Shown: positions 19,404 to 31,239, counted from the first letter of the stretch. The stretch: DNA of 64,000 nt from Salvia splendens (GCF_004379255.2 NC_056040.1:24068120-24132119); one strand, 5' to 3'. Notes: generated by a model not told the origin, from the sequence alone. Numbers and translations: made by a program.

Positions 19404-21738
19404 CTAGAACTCAAAGTGCCCGTCATGAGTCCTAAACGCAGTCTTGAATATGTCTTCCTCGGTCATTCGAATCTGGTGATACCCCGAACGTAAGTCCAAC
19501 TTTGTGAAGAATCGTGCCGCGCCCAGCTCGTCGAACAATTCATCTATCGTCGGAATCGGGAAATGATCCGGGACGGTGACCGCATTCAGGGCTCTGTAGT
19601 CAATACAGAAACGGAAGGAGCTGTCCTTCTTTCTGATGAGTAGTACCGGCGACGAGAACGGACTCTGACTCGGTCGAATGATGCCTGATTCCAACATCTC
19701 TTTCACCTGCTTCTCGATCTCATTCTTCTGGAAGTAGGGGTATCTGTACGGCCGTGCGTTTACCGGTTTCGCATTCGACAATAGGTGGATCTTGTGGTCG
19801 AATTGCCGAATAGGGGGAACTCCCGACGGAAGCCCAAAAACTTCCTTGTGGGATTCAAGCACGCTACGGATCTCGTCTGGCAGCTCAGGCGGAAATACCA
19901 ACGCCTCTACCGCCGACCCCTCTCGGGGACCTTCTGCCGGCAGTTGGACCAATTCAAACAACTCCGTTTGACCCAGCAGAGGGAGGAGGGATGCAAATGT
20001 TTTCAGCGACACCTCCTCTGCTGACGGCGGAACGAGCTTAAGGCAGACGTGTCGCCCATTCCGCAAGAATTCCAACGTCCCCTCGATATAATCGCTGGTC
20101 ACTCTGCGCATCTGTTTAAGCCAAATCTTTCCCAATATCACCTCGGGACCATGCACATGAAGAATGTGTAAGTCAACCAGAAAAATATGCTTTTGAATTA
20201 CCACCCGAGTTTGTACGGACGCATGAGTGCAAAGTAATGACGCATCGTTACCGACGTACACGCGAAAAGGTCGGATCTGCTGCAGTGGTAAAGCTAATTT
20301 TTCCGCCACCGTAGGATGCAAGAAGTTGTGGGAGCTCCCCGTATCCACTAGAATGCGCAGAGATAAGTCGCCGATCACCCCTCTCAGTTCAATATCCTCC
20401 TCTCGCTGTCTGCCATCAAGGGCGTAAATGTGGGACAGATCCGCGGAGATAACCGGCGTCTCTCCCTGCCCATCCTGATCATCGTCATCCTCATCCGAGT
20501 CCATATCAGCTCCTATGTTAACCAGAAACCTGCCCCGACAAGAGTGGCTCGCAACCCACTTCTCCGGGCACCACCAACAAAGCCCCAGCTTAGAGCGCTC
20601 CGCACACTCCGCTGCCGTCAACCGCACCACCGGCATCTTGGAGTATTCCTGCCCCTTCGATTGGGCTGGACGATTCAGAGGTTGCACCAGCAACGCCAGC
20701 TGCTGTTGCTGGGTTGTGAACTGCCGCTGGTCGCGGTTCTGCCAGGCCCGGCGCTGCCCCCCTGCTGGTGCCGTCGGCCGCTCCACCGTTGCGTCATATT
20801 CAGTTGCCAAAGCCATTGCCGCCGCCACGGAGGGCGGGTTCTGGTGTTTAACCTGGTTCTTCACCGGCTGCTGAAGGCCCTCCACGTAGATAGGCAGCAA
20901 AATATATTCCGGAAACCCACGTACACGATTGAGCATCGTCTCAAACGCCGTGTGGTACTCAGCCAGCGATCCCGACTGGCACAACTTCGCAATGAGGCCA
21001 ATGAAATTCTGAAAATACTGGGGGTCGAAACGCCGACGCACATCCTCCAAAAATTCCTTCCATTGGGCATGCGGGTTGTTTGCGCGATAGTTGAAGACCC
21101 ATTCCGAAGCGGGCGGATCGAACAACATCACCACATAATGCAATCTGTGGTCCTCTGACATCAATAAGTGTTCAAAATAATACTGGACCCGTGCAATCCA
21201 ATTAGCCGCATCAGTACCATCAAATCGCGGCTGTTGCATCTTAAATTGTAGAGGATGATCAAACTGCTGGCCCCCGTTCTGTCTAACCGCGGGATTGTCC
21301 CAACTCGTCGGTTGGGGCAGAAGTTGCTCCCTCGAATCTCGTACAAGGAGGGTCCCACGCTGATCCTCGACTCCCAAATGGGCCCGCCCCGGGCGACGTC
21401 CTCAAACTATGGTTTGTTAGATGCGGAAAACCCTGAAAGCCTCGTCCCGGCGGCTCCCCCAACAACGAACGCGATGGCCCCGTTGACAACACACCCGTGG
21501 CCTGCGTATAGATCGGAAACGGCGGCTGCCCACTCGACGGCGGTTCAGGATCCGGCCGCTGTGGGTGAACCCTAGTTGGCGCGCCGCGCTCCGCGGCCTC
21601 CATACGCGCCTCCATCCGCGCCAGAGACGCCAGCATGTGCTCCATCGCGATGGCAGTAGCGTCCAACGGTGTGGTAGACGTAGGCAGTGGCTCTAGGCCG
21701 CGGATTGATAGTGGTTCCATGCGACCAGAGTGTGGCAT
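19404..21738 (-). pseudogene. Gag, protease and N-terminal RT, frameshifted
   Basis: A plausible gag start is the ATG at 21738, 33 bp from the LTR, reading PHSGRMEPLSIRGLEP. That frame carries through to about 21400. The Gag core and everything downstream are in another frame from about 21395, so an indel in the G/C-rich run there has broken gag. The second frame (657 codons from 21377) has a Gag domain at about 40-190, an atypical zinc knuckle (C267, C270, H278, C280), protease DTGSS near 345 and the start of reverse transcriptase (YRALNAVTVPDHFPIP). It ends in TAG where relatives have a Leu codon just before VMPFGLTNAPSTF. Confidence 0.85.
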
Positions 21739-21755
21739 GCTTCCGATGAGTACAA

Positions 21756-21769
21756 GGATGAAAGCACCA
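21756..21769 (-). other. Primer-binding site of the decayed gypsy element
   Basis: Two bases inside the 5' LTR the minus strand reads TGGTGCTTTCATCC. The first 12 bases complement a tRNA ending ATGAAAGC-A-CCA, which from memory fits plant tRNA-Thr(AGU). Confidence 0.65.
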
Positions 21770-21771
21770 CT

Positions 21772-22328
21772 TGTTAAGGATTTACTCCTCAACGATTGAT
21801 TCCACGTCGAACTTCGCGGGTGCCTTGCCCGTCGATCAGATTCGTCGTCGGAAAACAATAGGTTTTTTTGTGCGTGAGGCGCAAGAAAGAAAAGAACAGA
21901 GAGAGAGAGATAGCGTGAGATTATTTTATTTCTTAAGGTGGGAAATAAAATACACACATATTTATACTAAGGACCCTAGGGTTGATTCGACCTACGATCC
22001 GGGAAAGAATCAACGAAGAAAACCCGGAAAGGAGCTTAACGTTCTCTCAACGAATAATTAACGAAAAAAGAATATTCTAAACTATTACATTATTTAAATG
22101 ACTTCAAAGAAATAAATAAAGACTCAAAGAAATAATTAAAGCCTTCGTCTTCACCCAGGCACGAAGTCTCCATAACGCGACGGCCTCTTCACGACCCGTC
22201 TCTCCGACCTAGCTCGACGCGTCTGCTCTGGCTGCTGCACCTCCGCCGATACGCTAGTGTCGGCGTCGAGTTCTACTTCCGGATGCACTTCCCGTTCCTT
22301 CAGCCTAGCCGACGGAGGACCCGTAACG
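21772..22328 (-). repeat. 5' LTR of the decayed gypsy element
   Basis: Same ends as the 3' LTR except that the outermost base is G instead of A at 22328. It therefore carries a copy of the pol tail (22151-22328), which creates a misleading open frame reaching into FAD2 downstream DNA. Confidence 0.9.
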
Positions 22329-22333
22329 TGGTA

Positions 22334-22733
22334 GCAGTGAAAGGTGGGTATGATTTCTAAAAGAAATCTGTACATATCTATATACGCTCCTTCTCTTGGT
22401 AAACATAATTCAGGAACAAATTTCGTTAAAAACAAAGCTCTGTAACTAGTAAACAAAAATATGAGCTAGAGTTTAATCAAAATTAGTACTGCTATTATAC
22501 AAATTACTATACTATAATTATTAATTAAAAAAAACACAAATAGTTCTTACACGGTCTTATTCCCATCCAACATGAACCAAGACTTGTTAGAACACCACAG
22601 TTCTAACTGAGCCTTACTCACTAAGACAAGCAACCAACATAACCTAGACTTTAGCCAAATAAAACAAAGCAGATTCTCCTACAACAAACACAGCCCAGAA
22701 ACTGCATTTCCTACATTAACACTCCCCACAACT
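22334..22733. other. FAD2 3' flank
   Basis: AT-rich sequence expected to hold the FAD2 3' UTR and polyadenylation region. FAD2 transcription heads straight into the 5' LTR at 22328. Confidence 0.6.
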
Positions 22734-23885
22734 CTAAAGCTTGTTATTGTACCAGAACACACCTTTGTTCTCTTCACCTTCATCGGGCTCAACGTAGATG
22801 CATTCCTTCACCTCTCTAAACATGGCCTTAAAAACTGGAGTCTCGTCCAACTGGTAGTACTTTCCTAGGATTGGTCTGATAGCCTTTGTTGCCTCCATCG
22901 CATGGTAGTGCGGTATGGTCGAGAACAGATGGTGTGCGACATGGGTATCTGTTATGCTATGGAAGATGGTGTTGAGAATGCCATAATCTCTGTCGACTGT
23001 GGCCAGGGCGCCACGCAGCCAATCCCACTCTGACGAGTCGTAGTGGGGGAGGGCAGGGTGGGTGTGCTGCAAGAAAGTGATCAAGACGAGGAACCCATTG
23101 ACCACGAGCAGTGGGCCACCATAGACACACAGAACCCACGCCAGTCCTTTAGCTACAGACATACGGTACAGCCCATAGAAGACAGCAAGAATGCCTGCAT
23201 CAGAGATGAATATCTGCACGCGCTCCCGATCAGAGTAGATCGGGCTGTTTGGGTCAAAGTGGCATGCGAAGCGGTCGTAAGGCCTTCCAGAGAAGTTGAA
23301 CATAAGGTATAGAGGCCAGCCTAAAGTGAGCTGGACGATGAGGGTGATGACTCTGCCGGGTGGGTTGTTCATGTACTTGGCAGTCCAGTTGACCCCTGAC
23401 TTGACCTTGGGGACAAACACCTCGTCCCGCTCAAGTGAGCCGGTGTTTGAGTGGTGGCGGCGGTGGCTGTATTTCCAAGAGAAGTACGGCACGAGGAGAA
23501 ATGAGTGCAGGATTAGACCAACAGTGTCATCTAGCCATTGGTAATCACTGAAGGCATGGTGGCCACATTCGTGGGCAAGGACCCAAACACCGTTTAGGAT
23601 ACAACCTTGGCATATCCCATAGAGAGTCCAGGCTAGGTAGGAGAGAGGCTGGGGGAGCTGTTGGATGTAGTTTGTGGCGACAGAGTAAAACAGAGAGGCA
23701 ATGATAAGGTCATACACGACGTAGGAAAATGAACGAGGAATAGATCGCTTGAAACAATGGGGTGGAATAGCTTTCTTGATCTCGCCAAGTGTAAATGGAG
23801 GCTTTGCGTGCGGAACTCGTTGGACGACATCAGACTTTGCCTTCTTATCGGCAGGGGGTACAGACATACGCCCTCCAGCACCCAT
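22734..23885 (-). CDS. FAD2: Omega-6 (Delta-12) oleate desaturase, endoplasmic reticulum
   Basis: 383 codons in one coding exon, the usual FAD2 length and structure. FAD2 converts oleate to linoleate on phosphatidylcholine in the ER membrane, using cytochrome b5. The three di-iron histidine boxes are present: HECGHH (105-110), HRRHH (141-145) and HVAHH (315-319). Hydrophobic segments near 55-70, 85-105, 120-135, 180-195, 225-240 and 250-270 fit a multi-pass membrane protein. The C-terminus YNNKL is the known aromatic ER-retrieval signal. No lesion is visible. Thirteen bases upstream of the ATG the minus strand reads TTTTGCAG, a 3' splice site matching the well-known 5'-UTR intron of FAD2 genes, so the promoter lies further upstream. 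Seed versus housekeeping type cannot be told from this. Confidence 0.96.
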   Translation of the reverse strand: MGAGGRMSVPPADKKAKSDVVQRVPHAKPPFTLGEIKKAIPPHCFKRSIPRSFSYVVYDLIIASLFYSVATNYIQQLPQPLSYLAWTLYGICQGCILNGVWVLAHECGHHAFSDYQWLDDTVGLILHSFLLVPYFSWKYSHRRHHSNTGSLERDEVFVPKVKSGVNWTAKYMNNPPGRVITLIVQLTLGWPLYLMFNFSGRPYDRFACHFDPNSPIYSDRERVQIFISDAGILAVFYGLYRMSVAKGLAWVLCVYGGPLLVVNGFLVLITFLQHTHPALPHYDSSEWDWLRGALATVDRDYGILNTIFHSITDTHVAHHLFSTIPHYHAMEATKAIRPILGKYYQLDETPVFKAMFREVKECIYVEPDEGEENKGVFWYNNKL

Positions 23886-24410
23886 TGTTCAGCGACCTGC
23901 AAAATTATGTGTTAGTAACTTCCAATGAAGCTGCAGATATGAAACAACTATATAATGTGGTCTGGCAAAAAATTCATGTTTCTATTGAATCAGCACCCTG
24001 ACAAATGTTTTGCTCTCAAGATTTTAACATGGGTACAATATTTAATCAATATTGGGACAAAGAAAGATTTATAGCAGGGGTGAGCAAGAATTAAGCATGC
24101 TCGAAAACTGACAAAGAGTTACTCCGTAATCCCTTAATTCCTCAAGAGAGTAACTTCCAGATTAAGGAAGTACTACAGCTTAAGAAATACACTTAGATCG
24201 GCATTGCTTAGATACCTACACAAAAGTCTAGCTTAGGAGTTACTTAAGTCATCCCTTCTTAAACACCTACAAATAGCCAGTAAGGTGAACCAATACGAAA
24301 AGATAAATTACCAGTTTAATTATGTTATACGTTTCACTCATGCAAGATATTTTAAGAAAGGAAGTCTATACATTTCTTTGACCATGATTAAAATAATAAT
24401 AAAAACCTAT
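23886..24410 (-). other. Probable 5'-UTR intron region of FAD2
   Basis: A splice acceptor (TTTTGCAG) lies 13-20 bp upstream of the FAD2 ATG. I could not place the matching donor or first exon; the hAT-type MITE at 24419 may lie within this intron. Confidence 0.45.
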
Positions 24411-24418
24411 GATGCGGC

Positions 24419-25102
24419 TAGGGAGGTCAATTTAGCTCGTAACCCGTGGGCTGGCCCGAATAGCCCGCCAAATTTATAGGGTTAGGGGCCTGATAAAATT
24501 ACAGCCCGATTAGCCCGCACCCGATTAACCCGCAACCCGTTAGGGCCAGACCCGAAAACCCGATGGGCTAGCCCGGAAACCCGATAAAATTTCTGTTGTT
24601 CTATTTATTTGACTCTAATTCGACATTTTATTGATTATTTTATAAAATAGATTACTGAAAAAATAACTTTCCATTTTATATATTAAATATATAAACTATA
24701 TATTAAGTTTTTATTAATATAATAATTGATAAATGAATTAGAAACTTCAAATTCACTAAAAAAATATATTTAAATTTCTAAACATGCTTTAAAATTTCTT
24801 GATGTTTATGTTTTATTTTGCATAAATCTCAAATATTAGTATTTGATCATATTTATGTTTGAGTTTAAGCATATATCTCAAATTTATCATAATTAAATAT
24901 TTTACATTTTATAAATATAACTAATTTTCACCATTATTTATTGGATTGATCGCATGTTAATTTTATCGGTAGCAACCCGAGCTTTTAGGGTTATGGTTGA
25001 ACTTTTATATCCCGAAAAAATCACAACCCAATTAGCCCGCACCCGATTGACCCGCAACCCGAATAAGGTTGGCCCGAAACCCAGTGGACTGTGACATCCC
25101 TA
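24419..25102. mobile_element. hAT-type MITE (TAGGGATGTCAAT family), copy 1
   Basis: 684 bp with ends TAGGGAGGTCAATTTAG and inverted TAGGGATGTCACAGTCC, flanked by GATGCGGC and GATGTGGC (7 of 8). Both arms are rich in CCCGATTAGCCCGC-like words and the centre is AT-rich. Related copies lie at 41274-41905 and 31522-38100. Confidence 0.8.
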
Positions 25103-25110
25103 GATGTGGC

Positions 25111-25880
25111 CACTAGAAACTGCGGGGAAGGTGAAATTCAAAGGTGCGGCTTAAGCTAAGTATAGAAATGAAAAAATTGTGTGTGCATGGATTAAGCCCA
25201 ATTATTGTACAACACCAAGCTCATTAGACAACTGTTAATTTTTATTTGTGGCCCCGGAGATATTCAGACTTAATAACAGAAACCACAGCTGTCGATTAGA
25301 TTTCGGCGTAATAAAGCATTGAATCTTTTATTTTCCATTAAAAACGATGCAAGCAATTACATCAAAAGGGTCATTATTTAAATACGCCGATACTTGCTAG
25401 GGAAAACCATTTTATGGACAATTGACAAAGCAAAGCAAGTTGGCCATAGTCATAGAAGTGAATATTACAGAATATTTTTTTATGTAAAAAAATATTAAAT
25501 GAAAAATATATATAGAAAATTAACTAAAAAACCGAAAGGCTGAAAGTAGACATGGCCACTAAGCAAAATTTTGTCCAGTCTTCTAACTGCCCATGTAAAA
25601 AGTTGAGGCTCTAATAAAAACCTTCCAACTACCAAACAAGGATTCATAGTCTCTAAAACGAAAGATATTCTATCTCAAGCTAAAAATGAAAGATGGAAAT
25701 GAGACAGACTGCCTAAAACGCACATATTCTATCTCATTAGGAAATCAAGACAATAGATGAATTGCACTACCCCATTAATAGAATGCTATGATTATTATTT
25801 TTGTGCCAATTAAATTAATAAGATATTAAAGGCGACCTGAGCACATGAAAAAGAGAACGCGACAATAATGTCTCTCTTTA
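25111..25880. other. Intergenic, AT-rich
   Basis: No gene or repeat that I can support. Confidence 0.5.
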
Positions 25881-25884
25881 TGAA

Positions 25885-26775
25885 GAGCATGCACAAAGGT
25901 GGACGCCGGCCCCTCGTCCGTCCGCGCCGCTGGCACAGCGCTGCTCGATGCCAGCGAGCAGGCGACGTGGCGGCACGCGATTGGGCTACGGCATAGCCGT
26001 TGCCTTTGAATTTTTTTTATTTAAAATTCGTTATTTAATTTTTAAAAATGATAAAAAAATATTTTTCAAATCACAAAATATGGCCGTTTTTTTGCCAGTT
26101 TTCTGAATTTTTTTTCCCCCAAATCATCTATAAATACACACATTCATCATCCATTTATCACTTCAAATCATCTCCCATTCATCTCTCATTCATAATTCTC
26201 ATACAAACTATCAACACATTCATCTCTCACTCAAAACCTCCAATGGATATCGCCGACATCATGTTCACGTGTATTATCGTACACAACATGATTATAGCCG
26301 ACGAAGGACCGAGGGCGGCTAGCTTGTACGACGAGGTTGAAGCCGAAAGCTCAACCACGAGGTCTCCCCCACGCCGAGGTGCGCATACGACGGTTGGCCA
26401 GAGGATCGAGACAAGGCACACAATGCGCGATACCCGAACCCACATACAAGAAGACTTAATCAAACACATGTGGGCGAAATTCGGCAACGAGTAGTGGTTT
26501 TTTTAATTTTAGGATTTTAATTATGTAATTTTTAATTTTTAGGATTTTAATTATGTCTTTTTAAATTTATTTGTAATTTGTAATGTTATTTCGGTTTTTT
26601 AATGAATTTTCATATTATGGAAATGTTTTTGTTTAATTGAATTTTAAATTGAATTGTGCCCGTTCTTGCGGAAGAGCACAGTTGTGGGTGTTGTGCTCTT
26701 GCCAGAGAGCAGGCAGGAATAGTGGCGCCGGGCCCACAACCGTGCTCGCTGGCAAGAGCACGATCGTGAATGCTC
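25885..26775 (+). mobile_element. Deletion derivative of a PIF/Harbinger element
   Basis: Left end GAGCATGCACAAAGGTGG and inverted right end GAGCATTCACGATCGTGC are imperfect repeats with GC-rich subterminal hairpins. The 3' 130 bp closely match the inverse of 62879-63005, the end of the transposase-bearing element at the window's right edge, so the two are one family. Inside, a promoter-like leader (CTATAAATACA near 26130) is joined to the last 83 codons of the transposase. No clean 3-bp target duplication is visible; a 63-bp tandem duplication covers the right end. Confidence 0.75.
26243..26494 (+). CDS. Truncated Harbinger transposase C-terminus
   Basis: 83 codons from an in-frame ATG (MDIADIMFTCIIVHNMIIADEGPRA) to TAG. 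The residues match the end of the transposase at 63201-63962, but that protein's catalytic core is missing. The frame has stayed open and has a TATA-like leader about 110 bp upstream, so a small protein could be made. Any activity, such as interference with the full transposase, is speculation. It may equally be a recent deletion that has not yet decayed. Confidence 0.5.
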   Translation: MDIADIMFTCIIVHNMIIADEGPRAASLYDEVEAESSTTRSPPRRGAHTTVGQRIETRHTMRDTRTHIQEDLIKHMWAKFGNE

Positions 26776-26891
26776 TAGGTGTTAAATATTTGACACTGCA
26801 CCAACCAAAACTATTAATCGATTCACACGTGAATGCTCTAGGTGTTAAATATTTGACACTGCACCAACCAAAACTATTAATCGATTCACAC
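26766..26891. repeat. 63-bp tandem duplication
   Basis: Two identical 63-bp copies beginning GTGAATGCTCTAGGTG, at 26766 and 26829. The unit spans the right end of the Harbinger derivative plus flank. Confidence 0.92.
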
Positions 26892-27053
26892 GTGATTTAC
26901 TCCACTTTTTAAATGTCAGATTTTTTGGTAAAATACTAAAAAATCTGAGAAAATCTGGAGGTGCTATAAAAAATAATACTAAAAGCAAATCTTATTCAGG
27001 ATGAGAAGATCTGGAGGTGCAATGGCATTGGAATATATTTGACGATTATAAAA

Positions 27054-28700
27054 GAGTGAATCGTAAATGGTCTCTGAACTATGCCTTTTGCACACCAATG
27101 ATCCCTGAACTTTAAAAATATCGTGGGTAGTCTCTGAATTAAGGTGTAATCACATTTATGGTACTTTTTCATTATTCATCATAATTTTACACCCAAAATG
27201 CCCCCAAGGCATGAAGGGCATTTTGGGACTTTCATATCTAGGTATTGAATTTGATACTCCCTCCGTCCCGGGCTACTCGCTCATTTCCTTTTCGGCTCGG
27301 AGATTAAGGAATGAGTGTATAGGAAAGTCAAAAATGACGGCTGTAGGTGAAATTTTTACTAAAAATAGAAAGAGTGCAAGTAACTTGGGACGCCCAAAAA
27401 GGAAATAAGTGCGAGTAGTGCGGGACGGAGGGAGTATTTTCTTTATCTAGTACTAAATATGATATTTTCTTATAGTTTGAGTACCTAAAATGATATTATT
27501 CACTTCAAGTACCTAAAATGATATTATTCACTTCACTTTTTCAACATTTCTTCTTTCTCTCTTTCTCTAAAAAAAAAAAAAAAAAATAGTACTATGAAAT
27601 TATTAAATATATTAATTATAAAAATCAAAATTATAAATTTAATTATAAAATAATTTTCACAAAATTTAATTTTGATTGTGATTTGATTATTTTTTTAATA
27701 TTAAAAATTAATTTTTTTAATTAAAACTAAGCATTAATTTTTGATGATATATTCTCTTGATCTATTATAAGTTTTGATGATATATTCTCTTAATTAATTT
27801 TTTAAATTAAACTAAGCATTAATTTTCGAAAAAATTAAGAATTTTTGCAAAATTAATTTTTAGGAAGTAAAAAATTAATAAGCTTACTTGCATGTAAAAT
27901 GTGTTGAAGTCGTTGTAGCCATCCCTACATACATGGTAAAAGAAAATTTTGACGCTTGAGTACGAATGCATATACAAGGCTCATCAATCAACAAGGTTAT
28001 TAAGTTATGACTATATCTCAATTCTCATGGTCAAAAAACAGTTACAATCATAGATTCTTGGCCAAAAATAAAACTTCCATAATTTCCCAAAACATCAAAT
28101 ACTTTGTGAATTACAAGAGTTTTCACTCCACACCCAACTGACAACAATCAATCTTCATGTGAGTGAACAATAATAGATCAAGAGAATATATCATCAAAAA
28201 TTAAGAATTTTTCGAAAATTAATGCTTAGTTTTAATTAAAAAAATTATTTTTTAATATTAAAAAAATAATCAAATCACAATCAAAATTAAATTTTGCGAA
28301 AATTATTTTATAATTTTTATAATTAATAAATTTAATAATTTCATAGTACTAATTTTTATTTTTATTTTTAGAGAAAGAGAGAAAGAAGAAATGTTGAAAA
28401 AGTGAAGTGAATAATATCATTTTAGGTACTTGAAGTGAATAATATCATTTTAAGTAATCAAACTATAAGAAAATATCTAGTACTAGATAAAGAAAATATC
28501 AAATTCAATACCTAGATATGAAAGTCCCAAAATGCCTTCATGCCTTGAGGGCATTTTTGGTGTAAAATTATGATGAATAGTGAAAAAGTACCATAAATGT
28601 GATTACACCTTAGTTTAAGGACTACCCACGATATTTTTAAAGTTCAGGGACCATAGGTGTGCAAAAGGCATAGTTCAGGGACCATTTGCGTAGTTCACTC
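27054..28700. mobile_element. Long-TIR Mutator-like element (non-autonomous)
   Basis: Inverted arms at about 27054-27835 and 28165-28700 are highly similar over more than 500 bp, beginning GAGTGAAT/GAGTGAAC and ATGGTCYCTGAACTATGCC. The flanks ATTATAAAA (27045-27053) and GTTATAAAA (28701-28709) match at 8 of 9 positions, as expected for Mutator-like elements. A Stowaway-like MITE (27257-27434) interrupts the left arm only. The 320-bp unique centre has no transposase. Confidence 0.8.
27257..27434. mobile_element. Stowaway-like MITE nested in the Mutator-like left arm
   Basis: 178 bp with ends CTCCCTCCGTCCCGGGCTAC and its inverse, flanked by TA. It is absent from the right arm, so it arrived after the long-TIR element formed. 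Confidence 0.85.
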
Positions 28701-28709
28701 GTTATAAAA

Positions 28710-30369
28710 AATCACAGATGGCGATTCATCTCTGTCCTTCATCCTAGAAGGAGAAAATGATTAAAAAGTAAAATCAGAAAAAACTTGATTGAGTACGAAA
28801 CCGTTAAAATGAGTTCATCCAGCCCCAAACAGTAGACTATAGATCCAAAAACCAAACCACATTCGACAATTTTAACAAACACTTGAGAGTCAAATCCATT
28901 ATTCCAGATTGAGCATGTAGAAACCGAAGAAAGTTGCGTTAAATTTCACACGATCAGATACACAGCCAATCCAGATCTATTCACGTATCTCACCGAAACA
29001 AAATCACATGCACTCAAATTCAGCTAAAAATAGGAGGCGAACAGCAGAAATGAGAAGAAGATCTACGCGCATTTCCCCAATCCGCCAAAAAAAAAGAGGC
29101 ATCGAAAGGCATTGCAATGAAACGAGGAGGAAAAAGATGCATTAATTTCCAAATGTCAATGTCTATATTTTCTTTTCTTATGGTATAACGATATGACTTG
29201 GAGTGCATCTTCCCATTTTACAACAATATATGGAAATTTCATAATGTAAATTAAAGAAGGAATATTTTTTTATGCCCACGAACTTTATCAAGATATCAAT
29301 TTTAGTCCATAACAATTGAAATTTTCTGAGATCCATTAACTTCGATGTGATATTATTTAAACCATATTTTCACTGTATCAAATTTTTTTGGATGAAAATA
29401 CTCTCAAGTCTATGAACGTTTAAATCTTGAACAGACCCATTTGACATTCCTAGTAAGAATAAACAATGTCAATTTAAGATTGATAAAATATATCATATTA
29501 TACTACGAATGTATAATCATCAATATAAAAAATTATTTTACAAAACAAAAACCCAAAAAATGTTGCAATTAAGCGTGGCTTCAGTCTGGAAATTTAATTT
29601 CACCAATGTATTGCACAGGCCCGTTGTGTACCTCTCTTATTTATTTCGTTTTTATTTAGATTGAAAACGTGAACAGGCTAAAAATCTACTTATTCAATTG
29701 ATGTTTAATAAATTGAATAAGTGTGCTAGTCCAATACGAATTATTGAATTGATGGTTACTCAAAATTCGTACTCCCTATTCTTAGATTATATGTTTATAC
29801 TAAATAATTTTATTTTCTCCCTTACACACACAAACATGTGCGAACCATAACTTGCTAGTACAACATTATAAATATAGTAATTAAAATAATGTAATAACAA
29901 TCCAACGATTTTGCGTGGTATAAAGGTTGCCAAGTTGTATGTATGTGACTAGATTTTGCAAATTGCGTACAACTTGTTATTTGAATTTACATTAGTCGAT
30001 GTCGCACCTGCTATATAATTTTTATTTCAAAGATATTTATTTGGTAGGCTCTATTGCAACTCACGAAGAAAAATCAGCAACTTAATTTGCTATATTTGGC
30101 TATTGGTAGTTGGCAAACGTTATTTAATTATTTTGAGGACGTAATTGCTAGCTTAATCACACATGGGTATATGTACCTAATATATACGATGCATTATTTA
30201 ATTGTTCGTTACTTGTTACGCGAACTTTTAATTTCGCTTAAGTGGGACTATAAAATTAGTTTATCCATATCATAAGATCACATGTTTGTGTACAATACGT
30301 AAAATATTGATTGATAATTCATTTCTTCGACAAAGTTGGGGTAATCTTTTATTGTCCTTAGAGAGGCGC
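28710..30369. other. Intergenic, AT-rich
   Basis: No gene, tandem array or terminal repeat that I can support. Confidence 0.5.
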
Positions 30370-30377
30370 ATTAGCCG

Positions 30378-30926
30378 TAGGGGTGAGCAAAAAAACCGGA
30401 AACCGAATATCCGAACCGAACCAAACCGAAATTTTGAAATTCGGTTCGGTTTTTTCGGTTTTTCGGTTCGGTTCGGTTTTAAAAATAAAAAAAATTCAGT
30501 TTTTCGGTTCGGTTCGGTTCGGTTCGGGCAAAGAAAAAAACCGAAAAACCGAAAAACCGAATTATATATATATTCTATTAATTAAATATATTATATTATA
30601 TATAATATATATTCTTTTAATATATTCTACTATATAATATATATTATATGTATTATTAATTTTATATTATTTATAAATATTCTATTAGTATATATAAAAT
30701 AAAATAAAATACACATATATAAATATATATTTATATTATATTTATTTTTTCGGTTTTTTTGGGGTTTTTTCGGTTTTGTTCGGGTTTTTCGGTTTTTAAG
30801 TTCGGTTTTCGGTTTTTCGGTTTCGGTTTTTCGGTTTCTCGGGTTCGGTTCGGTTTGGATTTTGAACTAAATTCGGTTTTTACGTTTTGGCAAAAAACCG
30901 AACCGAAACCCGAATGCACACCCCTA
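30378..30926. mobile_element. hAT-type MITE with CGGTTCGGTT arms
   Basis: 549 bp, ends TAGGGGTGAGCAAAA and inverted TAGGGGTGTGCATTCGG, flanked by a perfect 8-bp duplication ATTAGCCG (30370-30377 and 30927-30934). The arms are dense runs of CCGAACC/GGTTCGG and the centre is AT-rich. Open frames here are products of this repeat. Confidence 0.92.
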
Positions 30927-31000
30927 ATTAGCCGTGCATAAAAAAATTATTAATTCAAATCTTATAAATTTTAATATGTCCCGGAAGTAGATATTTTATA

Positions 31001-31229
31001 CTCCTTTCGATCCCACAAATCCGACAAGAATATGCACTCTTTTTTTAATCTGTCCCACAAGAATATACATTTTCTAATTTTAAAAACTATTTTCTCTTTA
31101 ATGACATGTGACTCATTCTCTATTAACAATACTTTAATTATATTTTATTTTTATATCTCTTTGACTTTATCAATTGTGCATTAAAACTCATACCCAACAA
31201 AAAGTACATACTCTTGTGGGACGACGGAG
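31001..31229. mobile_element. Stowaway-like MITE
   Basis: Ends CTCCTTTCGATCCCACAAAT and inverted CTCCGTCGTCCCACAAGAG, flanked by TA. Confidence 0.75.
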
Positions 31230-31239
31230 TAATATAATG

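Larger units (their letters stand above)
16393..22328 (-). mobile_element. Ty3/gypsy retrotransposon, decayed
   Basis: LTRs of 555 bp (16393-16947) and 557 bp (21772-22328) are flanked by a perfect TGGTA duplication (16388-16392 and 22329-22333). The LTRs differ at roughly ten bases and one 2-bp indel, so it is older than the other two full-length elements. The single long gag-pol frame is broken by a frameshift near 21378-21410 and by two amber codons (19404-19406 region and 17286-17288 region), so it is not autonomous. A divergent chromodomain-like tail (WHDGAAVEEVQLVW...LLEDK) suggests a chromovirus relative. It lies 400 bp beyond the FAD2 stop codon in the same orientation. Confidence 0.92.

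Noticed and set aside
20430..21158. Long plus-strand open frame (242 codons) opposite gag, and the 200-codon one at 18044-18646
   Set aside because: Antisense shadows of GC-rich gag-pol coding sequence; no recognisable domains.
22151..22456. Open frame upstream of the decayed gypsy element resembling a second pol tail
   Set aside because: It is the copy of the pol C-terminus carried by the 5' LTR plus FAD2 flank. The PPT position and the TGGTA duplication rule out a tandem second element.
30286..30637. FGFFGFSVRFG-like repetitive open frames
   Set aside because: Translation of CGGTTCGGTT runs in a hAT-type MITE.
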